Positions 9,843 to 20,499 of a stretch of 64,000 nucleotides of DNA are shown here, piece after piece; the first letter of the stretch is position 1; each line of letters begins with the position of its first letter. The DNA comes from Camelus bactrianus. Lineage: Eukaryota; Chordata; Mammalia; Artiodactyla; Camelidae. The notes beneath the pieces are model-generated. The model saw nothing but the letters and a program-made list of their open reading frames with translations, had not been told where the DNA came from and did not search any database. The stretch lies in the NCBI RefSeq assembly GCF_048773025.1, contig NW_027413959.1, positions 4,650,001-4,714,000 of the forward strand. The letters run 5' to 3'. The translations under genes were made by a program, and so were the position numbers.

Positions 9843-12239
9843 GTGAAGATACCTCTTAAGTACTTAGAGCTCTTAGGAAAAAGGTGTTATATATATGCAA
9901 AGTATTGTCACATATACACACTAGATGCTTTATATCCAATATAAATTTTAAAGCCAAAATAAGAAAGTTTGTCGGGTACTTGTTAAGAAATATAAATGGC
10001 TGTACTGATACGTATCTGTTTCACAGGGAAGTTAAAAGAAGTAATTGATACTTGTAAAGTTCCTTGAAGTCTTTGAATTAAAGAGTCTAGAATTTACAAG
10101 CTATGATTACCTTCTGTATTATAAATGTTATAATTAATACACACACATATTTTCCAATTCAGATGCAGAGCTAGGACTTGTTTAAAATGAATAAACCCTT
10201 TGAAATGACTATTTTGGGGAGTAGCCTCTCTATCCTCTCGAGTTCTGACTCATTTGGGTGGGCACCAATTGATGCGGACTCCAGTCTCCCCCGAGTACTT
10301 TTACCACTTGTATTTTGTAATTTTAGTAATCTGCCTTGCCTTCGTGGCAGGAAGAATTGAAATAACCCTGTGTTATGATTTACTCAAGCTTGACAGGAAT
10401 CAGGAGCCAAATAAAAGGGAAGACAGCTATTTCTCTGTCTAATAAGGTGACCTCAGATTGCTGGATGTTCCCTGTGACATTTGCTTGAAAATTTTTCTTC
10501 CAGCTTCATTAAACTGTCTTTGGGAGGTAGCAACTAAATATTCCCCGTGGTCTAGATGTTCACGTTCCCCAATGATTGGCCCTGCAGCTGGAAGGAGAGT
10601 TGGGATACACAAGTGGGTGGGCTGGGATCAGGGCAGACAGTGGGGGCAGTCCCAGGCAGGGCAAGGGAGTCACCAGTGTTCTTTAAATAGCAAAGACCTT
10701 TGGGCATTTTAAGAAATATACTGTACTTACAGTCATTTGCTGAGACAGTACATACAGTTAGTTCAGATTACAAATGACTGTCCCATTGAGGTGCATACTG
10801 TTCAGAAGGACAGAGACCAAAATGCCCCTGCCCAGGCTCGCCTGGTCAGAGTGTACTAGGGGAAACCAAAAGGAGATTGCTGTCTTTATAGTTCTAAAAC
10901 CCTTGAATGCTGTTCATTGTAAAATTCTTTCAAGTTCGCTATAGACTTGAAATTTTTCTAGTACAATGCTGGAGGGAAAAAAATAAAGAAGTGCCTCTTT
11001 ACTTCACGACCACTTCTCTCTACCTCAAACATCACCAGATACACAGGATAAGAACCCCCCAGATCTATTTAATTGCATTGTAAGTTATATATTCTAGAAT
11101 GTTCTCTAAAGTGAATATTAGGCATTTCTCTCTCATCATCCAAAGAAGTGACAACAAGGTGATTAGAGCCATGCATGGCAACAGGTTCTTAAACATACTG
11201 AAATCATACAGGAAATAGGAATGATAATGACAAATCTTCACACACACATTACTAAACACCTAGGGAGCCAAAAGTGACCTGAGATTTTCCTTTTTTGGAG
11301 ATGGGTGAGAGGGGAAGGGGAAGAGAAAAACAGCTGCTAGTAAATTAAAAAAGGCGATGGTTGTCATCATATGGGGTACCCAGTAGGTTCTTTAAAATGG
11401 AACTGACTATTTAAGAAGTAAATTAACCAAACCTCATGGTTGAATTATTTTTGCATGAAGATTGTATTTACCCCAATCGGGGACACATGCTTTGAAACTT
11501 GGACTGCCTGGAAAATTCAAGATGGGTGATATACCAGCACTCTGATTCCAGTCTCCCTTTGTACTTCATAGAGCTGGAAGAAAACATTTGAGATAAAGTT
11601 CTAGGAAGAATTGTCATGAATCTCATTTTATGTTAAGGAACAATTGGCGTTTTGAATTGGAGTCCTGGGGCTGAAAGCACATGTGCATAATGTAAATATC
11701 TTAATTATCATTCATTATGCATCTTCAGGAGGTACATTATTATACATAATTGTGCATCTGCCTCTAAAGAGGTAGGCTCCTACCTACAGTGACCACATTT
11801 CCCAAATCCCAAACTGAGAAGCGTAATTGGAAATGTGGTCTGACAAGGAGATTGGATTTTTTAAAATCGGCCGTCCTGGAAACGCTCACACGTCCCTTGG
11901 CAGGCGCTGTGCCCAATGTGTGTGCACTTTTTAACCGAGGATGAGGAGACTAAGCTGGGCTCAAGTCTGTAAGACCATAAAGCGAGGCGGGGGCGGGGGA
12001 CTGCTCTGCAGAGGGAAAAGGTCAGAAGGAGGTCATGGCTGGGTGACCTCAGAGCCGTTTGGTTGTGTATCTTTTGCAGCTGGGGAGAGTAAAGGAGTCC
12101 CATAATGGAGGTTTTAGGAACAAGAGAACAAGGTCTCCATTTGGCAGGAGAAGAAGGGGAGAAGAGGAAAAGAAACTAATATTTCCAAGGGCAGGCGGTA
12201 CCTCAATTAGACTAGGGGGCTGGGGCCCCAGGCTCACTG
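9843..12239. other. 2.4 kb of unique sequence, no gene seen
   Basis: One of the longer stretches without a recognisable repeat. Only short open frames occur. It contains a group of inverted repeats at 11761-11840 (listed separately). A run of good-quality unique sequence of this length could hold conserved non-coding elements, but conservation cannot be judged from one genome. Confidence 0.5.
11761..11840. repeat. Cluster of short inverted repeats
   Basis: Three stem-forming units lie within 80 bp: 'cctct-aa-agagg' (11761-11772), 'ggtagg-ct-cctacc' (11771-11784), and a perfect 12-bp pair 'gaccacatttcc' (11791-11802) and 'ggaaatgtggtc' (11829-11840) with a 26-nt loop. No known RNA or transposon family is recognised. 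Confidence 0.6.
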
Positions 12240-12610
12240 TGTGCGGGCCGAATTGTGTCCCCCCAAATTTATATGATGAAGTCCTAATGCCCAGCACCTC
12301 AGAATGTGACTGGATTTGGAGACAGGGTCTTTAATTAAGTTAAAGTGACATCATTAGGGTGGGCCCTAATCCAATCTGCTTGGTGTCTTTATAAGAAGAG
12401 GAGATTAGGACCACATACAGAGGGAAGACCACTTGAAGACATGGGGGATGGCAACTATTTACAACCAAGACAATAGACCTCTGAATAAACCAACCTTAGC
12501 AACACCTTGATCCCAGACTTCCAGCCTCCAGAACTGGGAGACAATACGTTTCTGTTGTTTCAGCCACCCAGTCTGTGAGGCTTTGTTACGGAGCCCTAGT
12601 GAACTCATGC
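12240..12610 (+). mobile_element. ERVL-MaLR LTR (MLT1-type), solitary fossil
   Basis: A sense LTR with the MLT1/MST consensus order: 'gaattgtgtccccccaaatt', 'tcagaatgtgactggatttg', 'gggtgggccctaatccaatc', 'ttataagaagaggagattag', 'cttccagcctccagaactgg', and a 'gttgtttcagccacccagtc' tail. It is a solo LTR with no internal sequence, diverged to an extent typical of pre-radiation placental MaLR copies. Confidence 0.78.
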
Positions 12611-13102
12611 ACAAGCGTCGTGTTGATGCAATGCCCGGGGGTCTGGCGGGAGGGGAACCAGCTGGGCCTGGGAGAGACCAGGCTGTTTGGGACGGCTCGG
12701 TCCTGGTGTTATACTCACCTGCTCCTTGCAGCAAGCTTCCAGGAGAAACTTTTAATTAGACAGTGTGACACTCTCTGAGGCCTTGCAGGCTATGGGTTTC
12801 CTACCCCAGGCTGCAGCCCCTCCGGAGTGATTTTGAGCCTCATGTGCTTCCAGGATGAAGCAGGACTTTTATGAAACCAGCTTGCCAAGACTCTGAGGGG
12901 CTTGTCTGGGGATTCCCGATGATAGAGCTGATGGGGATCATGAAATGGTATCATCTTCAACTGACGCCCCAACAGCTGTGTGAGTTTGATGTCCGCTTGT
13001 GGTTAGCTCACTTCCACCTGTTCCCAGCATGCTTGCTTTTTCCCTGAAGAAATGGGCTTGACATTAACCAAGACACCATCCCGCCATTTGTCTCTTCCCT
13101 AG
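12611..13102. other. Unique sequence
   Basis: No repeat or gene recognised. GC content is higher than in most of the window. Confidence 0.4.
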
Positions 13103-13300
13103 GCACACTATGAGGTCTGGACTCGTCAGCCTGAGAACACAGAGGCAGAGAGGGGCCACGATCCGGCTGCGCAGACAAGGAGGAAGGAAACGAGATGCTG
13201 CCTGACGCACTCTGCCCCTCCTGTGCATGTCCCCTGCACGAGGGCCACTGTAGCTGTTGACTGTGCTCTGTCTCACTCCCTCCCACATCCAGCTTATGAG
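13103..13300 (+). other. Exon-like open segment ending in a MIR splice donor
   Basis: The segment is 198 nt (66 codons), open from first to last base. A good acceptor context precedes it (pyrimidine tract 'tttgtctcttccctag', AG at 13101-13102) and a strong donor follows it (GAG|GTAGGT at 13298-13306). The conceptual product starts AHYEVWTRQPENTEAE. The donor comes from antisense MIR sequence ('tatgaggtaggtac'). The frame closes soon after the donor. I recognise no protein family. It may be chance or an exonised MIR. Confidence 0.2.
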
Positions 13301-13425
13301 GTAGGTACTATCATTTTCTACATTTTGTAGGTGAGGAAACAGAGGCTCAGAGAGTGAAAGGGCCAGGGGCAGAAGCCAGGTCTGCATGACTCAAACCTTA
13401 TGCCCCTAATTACCCTACTTACTAC
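13285..13425 (-). repeat. MIR SINE (antisense)
   Basis: 'ttatgaggtaggtactatca', 'gtgaggaaacagaggctcag' and 'gaagccaggtctgcatgact' are the antisense MIR blocks in order. Confidence 0.75.
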
Positions 13426-13887
13426 CTCCCCTCTTTAAGGCTATAAATACATAATCCTGGACTTAGTCATTGAATCTGGGGATGCTAAAATGAAAGGACA
13501 GCTTCCTTCCGAGCCCTCCTGGTACACATCCTGAAACCCAAAGGAGGCACTTCAGGGCAAATTGAAGGCAGTCGTCTCTGTGTAGTGGGGAACAAAAATA
13601 CTACTTGTTTTTTTAACCTCAAGTTGTAGAGCCTGAAAAGATTGGCTTGAGAAGGGTCTAGATCAGTTCCCTAGACACCTAGAGGGTAGAAATGCAGGGA
13701 TTGCTGTTCTCAAAGCAAAACAAACAAAAATGCTCCCAACCTGACACAGAATTTATATATAATCCCCCTAAGACTGTGCAGGCAGCCAAAGCCACAAATG
13801 CTTTGACCTTGGGGCAAGATTTTTGTCAAGTCCATCAGTTCTGGCTTTCGACTAGTAATTTAGCCTCATCTTCACAACCATCATAGC
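13426..13887. other. Unique sequence, nothing recognised
   Basis: No repeat or gene signature. Confidence 0.4.
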
Positions 13888-14040
13888 TAACCCATCCTGA
13901 GCTCCTACTGCGCGTCAGCCACTGTTTGATCTCATTGAATCTTCACAGCAACCCTGAGATACAGACTATCACCATCCCCATTTTACAGATGAGGAACTTG
14001 AGGCCATTTCACACTGACAAGAAACTGATTATGAGTTACC
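13888..14040 (-). repeat. MIR SINE (antisense)
   Basis: 'tgagctcctactgcgcgtca', 'ctcattgaatcttcacagca', 'ccccattttacagatgagga' and 'acttgaggcc' give a clear antisense MIR 3' half and core. Confidence 0.78.
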
Positions 14041-14080
14041 TGCTCCTTTTATAATTCATTTTTTAAAAGGGGAAAGTTTG

Positions 14081-14187
14081 AGGGTTGGGGAGATACAGCT
14101 CACTCATAGCATGTGTGCTTAGCATGCACAGGGTCCTAGGTTCAATCCCCAATACTTCCATCAAAAAAATAATAAAAATAAAAAAGG
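14081..14187 (+). repeat. Vic-1 type tRNA-Ala-derived SINE (sense)
   Basis: A tRNA-like head 'ggggagatacagctcactca', then 'gtgtgcttagcatgcacagg' and the B-box region 'ggttcaatccccaatacttc', then an A-rich tail ('aaaaaaataataaaaataaa'). It is more diverged than the other copies in the window, so it is an older member. Flanking 'aggggaaagttt' and 'aaaggaagagttt' are a probable imperfect target-site duplication. Confidence 0.87.
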
Positions 14188-15032
14188 AAGAGTTTCATTA
14201 ATTATTACTTCATAAGTACAGTTAGTAAAGAAAGTTATTCAAATAATTAATTGCAGTTAATATGGGGGAATATTTTAAAATATGTAGTTCCCAGTGGGGA
14301 AAACCTAAAAAAAAGAGGATAAGAAGATGGGGCCGTTTATTGGCTTAGGTCATGTCGTGAGTGATAGCCTTACCCTGGGCTGGTAGAGAGGTCCAGGAAG
14401 TGCAGAATAAACTCCAACCTTTGGGGACCACCTCAAGGAGAGCGGTGACTACATGCACTCACAGCTCATCACGTAGAGTCTCTGAGCTGGCTGTGTCAGT
14501 GGAATGACCTATTTCTTACATAAAAGCTCAGAACATAAGAAATAAGTCATCCTGCACCACTAAGATAACTCAAAAATCCAGAAACATGCACAAAAGGGAC
14601 ACACCTGTACAGCAGTTTGTGGCTTGGGCCCCATTCCTGCCACAAAATGCACCACCCTCGCCTCCTGTTCTACTTACTGTCACAGGCTACACTTTGCTTG
14701 AGAGCTCAGATCCACTGGGGGTAGAAATCCCAAGCGTAGCAACAGTGTCCAAGCAGAAGCAGCAGCCAAATGTCCTTAACTAGCAGAGGAAAGGCCTGAA
14801 TAACGATAATCAAGCTCAGAAGCCAAATCAGAAGTGGGTTCAGTTGTAGCAGGCATGGCTGGGGGGAGTGGGGGCCGCAAGGGGTAGGAATAGCGAGGCA
14901 GGCCGGCAGGCCCAGGCTTTTAGGCTTTTGCACCAGATCTATGAAAATTTCGTACATCTTGGCAGTGCCGTGGAATATACCTCAGCTACCCAGGAGAAAG
15001 CACTGGAAAGGGGGCCTGATTTTCCTCAGAAA
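14188..15032. other. Unique sequence, nothing recognised
   Basis: AT-rich in the first 150 bp, then mixed. No repeat or exon recognised. Opposed 65- and 83-codon frames overlap near 14700. Confidence 0.4.
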
Positions 15033-15294
15033 TAATAATAATTACCATTGAGTGACAGTTTACCATATGCCAGATACTATTCTAAGCATTCATTATCTCA
15101 TTTTATTTTATTAAGGGATAAGAAACAACCCTACATGGCAGGCACAATTATTAAGCCACATTTTACATAGGGAGAAACTGAGGCTCAGGAAGGTTAAGTA
15201 ACTTCTAAGGTGACACAACTTCAAAGTAGCAGAATTAGAATTCTAATCTTGGTGTGTGTGAATTCTGAATCCAACTCTTTACCCACTAGGCCAG
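15033..15294 (-). repeat. Near-full-length MIR SINE (antisense)
   Basis: Almost the whole antisense consensus is present: 'accatatgccagatactatt', 'cattatctcattttatttta', 'agggagaaactgaggctcag', 'gaaggttaagtaacttctaa' and 'aactctttacccactagg'. Confidence 0.85.
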
Positions 15295-15295
15295 A

Positions 15296-15488
15296 GTGTC
15301 ACAAACTTTTCTGTAAAGGGCCAGATAGTAAATATTTTCAGCCTTGCAGACCACATGGCCTCTGTCACAGTATGAAAGCAGCCATAGACAATACGTAAAT
15401 GAATAGGCATGTCTGTGTTCCACTAGAACTTTATTTTAAAAAGATGGTGATGGGCTAGCTTTGGCTGTAGTTTACCGACCCCTGAACT
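15296..15488 (+). mobile_element. MER3-like hAT-Charlie element
   Basis: The end '..gtcacaaacttttctgtaaa' is followed by 'gggccagatagtaaatattt', 'agccatagacaatacgtaaa', 'ctagaactttattttaaaaa' and closes 'gtagtttaccgacccctga'. The terminal bases form an imperfect inverted repeat. It is the same family as 7376-7553, in the opposite direction, and abuts the MIR on its left. Confidence 0.78.
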
Positions 15489-15569
15489 AAGCTATGACAC
15501 TTCCCTAATTGTCTGCAGCAACAATTGTTCTGGTCTTAGAATTAAGTACCCTAGAATTAGAGACGGTGA

Positions 15570-15800
15570 TCTAATGCAAGGAAGGAGAACTGACCTGAAG
15601 AATTTGGGCTCGAGCCTCAGTAGTGCCACTCACTTTCTGTGGGATTTTGGTCAAGTTATGTAATGCCTTTGGGCTTCAGTTTCCCTATTTGCAAATTAAG
15701 ATGAGAATCACTGTTTTATCTACCTCTCTGGAATATATGTTTTCAGGAAGATGGGAAAACACAGGTGGCCTGCTTGTTGAAAAATGGAATTACCATGCAA
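15570..15800 (+). repeat. MIR SINE (sense)
   Basis: 'gtgccactcactttctgtgg', 'gattttggtcaagttatgta', 'gggcttcagtttccctattt' and 'tctacctctctggaat' follow the sense MIR order. Confidence 0.7.
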
Positions 15801-16347
15801 ATCGTAGGTGCTTACTTTTCCTTATAGAATGACTGCCTGGAGCCCCAAGCCATAATTTCCCCATAGATCACATCCTAGGCCTGGCCCCTGGTGCCTTTGG
15901 AAGGAGCCGCAGGTGAGTCACTTGCATATCTATATGAGAGTTGATTCCTATGGCAACAAACAGAATCAGAAGCAGCTCTCACGCTGTGCAAAAGAACAAT
16001 GTGAGGATAGCAAACCAAAAAGTGAAAATCAGACAAGATATGGAATTGCAAGGAGATGGTTAAGCTCAGGTTGAGTGGCTAGTGCTGATACCAGTGACAG
16101 GGATTGTTTCCATCGAGTGAGAGCGAGCTCTTGCTTTGTTGAAGCATGTGTTTGTGACGCCGTTAAACATTCAGATAATATACTCCTTCCTGACAAGGAG
16201 CTTTCCTCAATGCCAATCGCCGAAGGAAAAAAAACAAAGCACTTCCTTTTGCTTTCTCTCACATCTGGGCATGGGGAAGAAGCTCTCCAACTCACCCCGG
16301 AAAGCTCAGCCCCTAGAAGGAGGTTGCAGAGACGGGCCTAGAGGGCC
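15801..16347. other. Unique sequence, nothing recognised
   Basis: Opposed 88-codon frames at 16029-16341 overlap almost completely, so at most one could be real. Neither has recognisable homology or splice signals. Confidence 0.4.
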
Positions 16348-16520
16348 AGGGCACTAGAGCTGTAATGGCCCGTGGAGATGATTTTGTCCAGCGCTTCACG
16401 TTTCTAGTATGGAAACTGAGGCCTGAGAAATGGCTGGCTGAAGGCCCTCAGATGTAAATAGCAGGACCTGCATTAGAACCCAGGTCTCCTGACTCTCCTG
16501 CTCGATGACGTGTCCCTTAT
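16348..16520 (-). repeat. MIR/MIR3-type SINE (antisense)
   Basis: 'gtatggaaactgaggcctga', 'gcattagaacccaggtctcc' and 'tgactctcctgctcgatgac' correspond to the antisense core and 5' part of a MIR-class element. Confidence 0.6.
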
Positions 16521-17207
16521 TTGGAGTCTGAAATGTCTACTTCAGTACACTCCCGTGCATTGCAGCCATTTTTATTGACACACTCTGATATTGACAAGGC
16601 AACCTAGGCAAGAGTTTCCTTACATACTATTTAGTTTTGCAAACCTTTACTTCACAGCATGATTGGGCCTCTTTCCCTCAAAAGAAATAAAGGAAAAGGT
16701 CGTTTGCGCCTCTGTATTCCCGTGGAATTCTTTGAACAATTGGGATGAAAGTAGTATCTTGTTCTTTTCTCTTTGTTCTAGTTGTTATTACTGAAGTTGA
16801 CATTGAAAATAGTTAAAACTTCTCTTCAATGTTTTAAGAGAATAAGCAGTATTGATTGTGAGATAAGGTTTCTAAAGCTTTCTTTTACTAATAATTGTTA
16901 GACACAGTCACTGTGTAGTACCTTTTAACTAATACTCGGTAAATTAGGCCATTGACGTTGCCAAACCATAAAGTATTTTCTTCCAGCTTTGTTAGTCTGT
17001 GACGAGCTTAACAAGACCTCTTAGTGCCTGGACATGGCAGGCAGTGAGAGTTCACTTTTCCCCTAATTAGCTCCGTGCCTATTTGCAGGGAGCTTTATTT
17101 TTTTCTAATATTTCTGGGTATAGTATTTCCTTAATATTGCCAAGGTCTTCATTTGTATCTTATGCCCTGTACACTTGAGGAAATGTGGGGTCAAGAAGAG
17201 GTTAAAT
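16521..17207. other. Unique AT-rich sequence
   Basis: Nothing recognised. Confidence 0.4.
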
Positions 17208-17430
17208 ATAGTGGTTAAAAACATGGGATTTAAAGTCAGAGTGGAGTTCAAGTCCCAGCTCCTCTATTTTCCTAGTTGTGTGACCGTGTGGGAATCACCC
17301 AAACTCCATCCTCAGTTTTCTCATCAATAAGGTGGGGAAAATAATGGTAGCTGCCTCTGAGGATTGACTTGCAGGTGAAATGAGCTGATGCAGGCAGTCC
17401 TTGGCAGAGGCGTGCTCCGTAAGCGTGAGC
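17208..17430 (+). repeat. Near-full-length MIR SINE (sense)
   Basis: It starts 'atagtggttaaaaacatggg' and runs through 'gttcaagtcccagctcctct', 'cctagttgtgtgaccgtgtg', 'cctcagttttctcatcaata' and 'gaaatgagctgatgcaggca'. Confidence 0.82.
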
Positions 17431-18229
17431 CACTGTTTCCTTGGGGAGCCTGGGAAGCTTATCCCACTTCTCTTCTATGATACAGGAAGAAACAGAAAAT
17501 ACTTATTTTGAAGCCGTGAATAATGTTAAATAAAAATACAGAAATGCCCATTGTTAGTGCTGACACACACACCCTCTGTGTTAAGCCTACTTAAAGTCAA
17601 TTTCTCCATCAAAAATTCTGTGCTGAGAAACAATTTTTTTCTCTCTCGGCCAAACGCCTTCCCGTTTTCAGTGTAACTGGTGTGTTTTTATTATTGCTAC
17701 CTTACTTCCCACTGAGACATTTTTCCTCCAGAGCATATGATGTCATTTATAGCTACTGGTACAGACATTTTTTTCCCATATTTTGTCAGTTAAGCATATC
17801 ACAGGATTTAATATGTACAGTCTTATATGGTTCACTGAAGTACCTGGAGGAGAAGAGAAATAATGACAAGGAGAACAAAATAAGAGGTTCTACTTTCAGC
17901 ACCAAAGAACTGAGGGTAGAATCCTGTCCTGTTGATTTCATGAGTGAATATTAAATATTATGAGGCTTGTAATGAACATACTGATAACTTTGGTAAGCAT
18001 TTCAAAGAACAAATTAATATTGAAATATTTAATATCTAGAACTCAAACTTTTGCACTGAAGCTTGCCAATTCTCTCGTATAGTTGGGAAGCAGATGGCAT
18101 ATCGTGCTTGTGCGAGGTAAAGTTGCTTATTGCCAAAACCTGGGTGGTACGCAGGCAAACTCATTTGTGTTGATGATGCTGGTGTGGTAACGTGGGCAGG
18201 TCACAGCATTTCTCGGTTTCGATATAAGT
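17431..18229. other. Unique sequence, nothing recognised
   Basis: AT-rich. A 90-codon plus frame at 17682-17954 has no recognised homology, no convincing Kozak context and no clear splice sites. Confidence 0.4.
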
Positions 18230-18625
18230 GGGTATGTCTGAATTGTGTTCCGCTAAATTCACACGTTGAAGTCCTAATCCGCAGTATCACAGAACGTGGC
18301 TGTATTTGGAGACAGGGTCCCTAAGAGGTGATTGAGTTAAAAGGAGGTCATTAGGATGAGCCCTAATCCAACATGACTAGTATTTCCCTATAAGAAGAGA
18401 TTAGGATGCAGACACACATAGAGGGAAGACCATATGAAGACACGGGGAGAAAGCAGCCGTCTGCAAGCCAAGGAGAGACACCTCAAAAGAAATCAGCCCA
18501 TTTGACACTTTGATCTGGGACTTCCAGCCTACAGAGCTGTGAGGAAATAATACATTTGTGTTGTTTAAGCCGGCTTGTCTGTGGTATTTTGTTATGAGGG
18601 GCCCCTGGACACTAATACATATGCC
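18230..18625 (+). mobile_element. ERVL-MaLR LTR (MLT1-type), solitary fossil
   Basis: The same LTR family and orientation as 12240-12610: 'gtctgaattgtgttccgcta', 'ttgaagtcctaatccgcagt', 'atgagccctaatccaacatg', 'cacatagagggaagaccata', 'gggacttccagcctacagag' and 'tgttgtttaagccggcttgt', ending '..gacactaatacat'. It is a near-complete solo LTR with no internal part. Confidence 0.82.
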
Positions 18626-19695
18626 CAGTCATTGCCTTGATCACCTCAGCTGAGGTGGAGAAGCATAGTAGGTCTGCATTTGTGCTTCCTTCTGCCTCAG
18701 TGACTCGAGAGAGGAGCAAAGCCACCACAGCAGCCACCCAGCCCTGGCTGAATGGCCACCCCACGGGTAACAGGAGCTGGGTTTTTCAGAGGTCAGGCAT
18801 GGGGCACCAGAGAACGGTCAGGAGGTCAGAAACCTAGGTGATCAGGGCACAGGCAAAGGAGCCAGGAAGGAGTCAGGAGTCAGGGCAGACAGAAGGGCCA
18901 CAGTCTAGGGTTGTGGGAGGACACTAATAAAAGACTCTCCCCCACATTAACTTTGGACCCCATAGGATTGTACTCTGATGGAAAGTAGGAGCCAAAGGTA
19001 CCCTTCTCCAGGGTTAACAAGAGCAGTGGAAATAAAAAAAGAAAGACTTGTCACTGAGAATTGTGGCCATGGGCCTGTCCTTATGTAGAACTGTAGCCTG
19101 GATTTGCATTGCCTGGGTTGTCAAAGAAACACCAAGCTGTGAATGTGACTAAAGGTGGTTTTGGACTGGTCATGCCGCCAAGCACTTGGCAGAAGTGTAC
19201 ACAAATCCTTCTGTAAGAAACTACTTTCATCTTCAACTTAAAAATTTCCCTCAGGTAATTCTTTTATGACAATGAGATGCACACTCCTATCTTAGTTTAA
19301 AGAAAAATAGAGAAATACTTGAACAACACATTAAACAAATTGGACCTAACAGACTAGGTATAAACTAATATCTACAGCTATAGACTGTCTATCCTTTTCA
19401 TGCATATATGGAATGTTTAAAAAGTTTGACAACACTTTAGGCCAAAAGCAAGTCCAAATCTATTTCAAAGTATTGCAGTCAGCTCACTCACTGCTGTGAG
19501 TAGAAATCAATAGGAAAAATAAAACCAACACAGCCCCATGTGTATGGCTTTTACATTTTTTCATCACTTAACTTTAATTTAAAATGTAGACATTAACATA
19601 TGCACAATTTTTACATTCTTTTGGAATTTCTTCATTTTCCATGGAGTTACAATATGGATACAGTAATGTTTAAAGTGCAGTAATCTTTGGTGTAT
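18626..19695. other. Unique sequence, nothing recognised
   Basis: The first 300 bp are GC-richer ('cagccacccagccctggctg'); the rest is AT-rich. No gene or repeat recognised. Confidence 0.4.
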
Positions 19696-20495
19696 GGCTT
19701 TCATTTAAAAAATTTTTTTTATTTTTAGAATTAACACACAGTAAAATGGACTCTTTTGCTGCATAGTTTTATTAAGTTTATACCATTTATAAATTCAAAT
19801 AAATACCACCACTGTAATCAAAATACAGAATCCTTCTATCACCCTACCTCTACCTCCTGGCAACCACTGATTGCTTTTCCATTATTAGTCTTAGGTTTGT
19901 CTTTTCAAGAATGTCTTTAAAATGTCATAAAAGTGGGGGAGGGTATAGCTCAGTGGTAGAGCCTGTGCCTAGCATGCATGAGGTCCTGGCTTCCTTCCCC
20001 AGTACCTCCACTGACCAAAAAAAAAAAAAAAAAATGTTGTAAAAGTACATACATGCAAGGCATAACCTTTGGAGATTTTTTTTTTTTTCATTCAGCATGA
20101 ATCCCTCCAGATCCATCTAAACTGTTGTGTGTATCAATAGTTCTTCCCTCTGTATTGCTGAGTAGTATTCCATGGGATATACCACAGTTTTAAAAAATTG
20201 TTAACTCATTGAAAGACACCTGGGTTTTGTTTCCAGTTTGGGCTGTTATTAGTAGAGTGACTATAAATATTCATATAGAAGTTTTTATTTGGATATACAT
20301 TTTCATTTCTCTGGGCTAAATACCCATGAATAATACAATTAGTTGTTTAATTATGGTTGTCTGTCTTTTGTATGTTAAATTTCACGAGAAACTGTCAAGC
20401 TGATTTCTAGAGTGGCTGTAACATTTTAAATTCCCACCAGCAATATCTGAGTGATTCAACTGTTCTGCACCCTAGCCAGCACTTAGTCTTTTCAT
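19696..20495 (-). mobile_element. Old L1 3' region (antisense), split by a Vic-1
   Basis: Antisense L1M-type blocks: 'ctacctcctggcaaccactg', 'ttcagcatgaatccctccag', 'gtattccatgggatatacca', 'gtttccagtttgggctgtta' and 'aaattcccaccagcaatatc'. The order is that of an antisense ORF2 3' end and 3' UTR. It carries the Vic-1 at 19935-20033. Confidence 0.72.
19922..20046 (+). repeat. Vic-1 type SINE (sense) with target-site duplication, inside L1
   Basis: The SINE body (19935-20033) shows an A-box-like 'tatagctcagtggtagagcc', then 'agcatgcatgaggtcctgg' and a 19-base A tail. The B-box region reads 'cttccttcccc', changed from the family GGTTCAATCCCC. Flanks 'atgtcataaaagt' (19922-19934) and 'atgttgtaaaagt' (20034-20046) match at 11 of 13 positions. 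It inserted into an older antisense L1. Confidence 0.9.
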
Positions 20496-20499
20496 CATG

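Noticed and set aside
16029-16341. Two 88-codon frames on opposite strands
   Set aside because: They overlap almost fully, have no homology I recognise and no splice signals.
19935-20033. tRNA-Ala gene
   Set aside because: The cloverleaf is not maintained and an A-rich tail plus target-site duplication show a Vic-1 SINE; the same applies to the other four copies.
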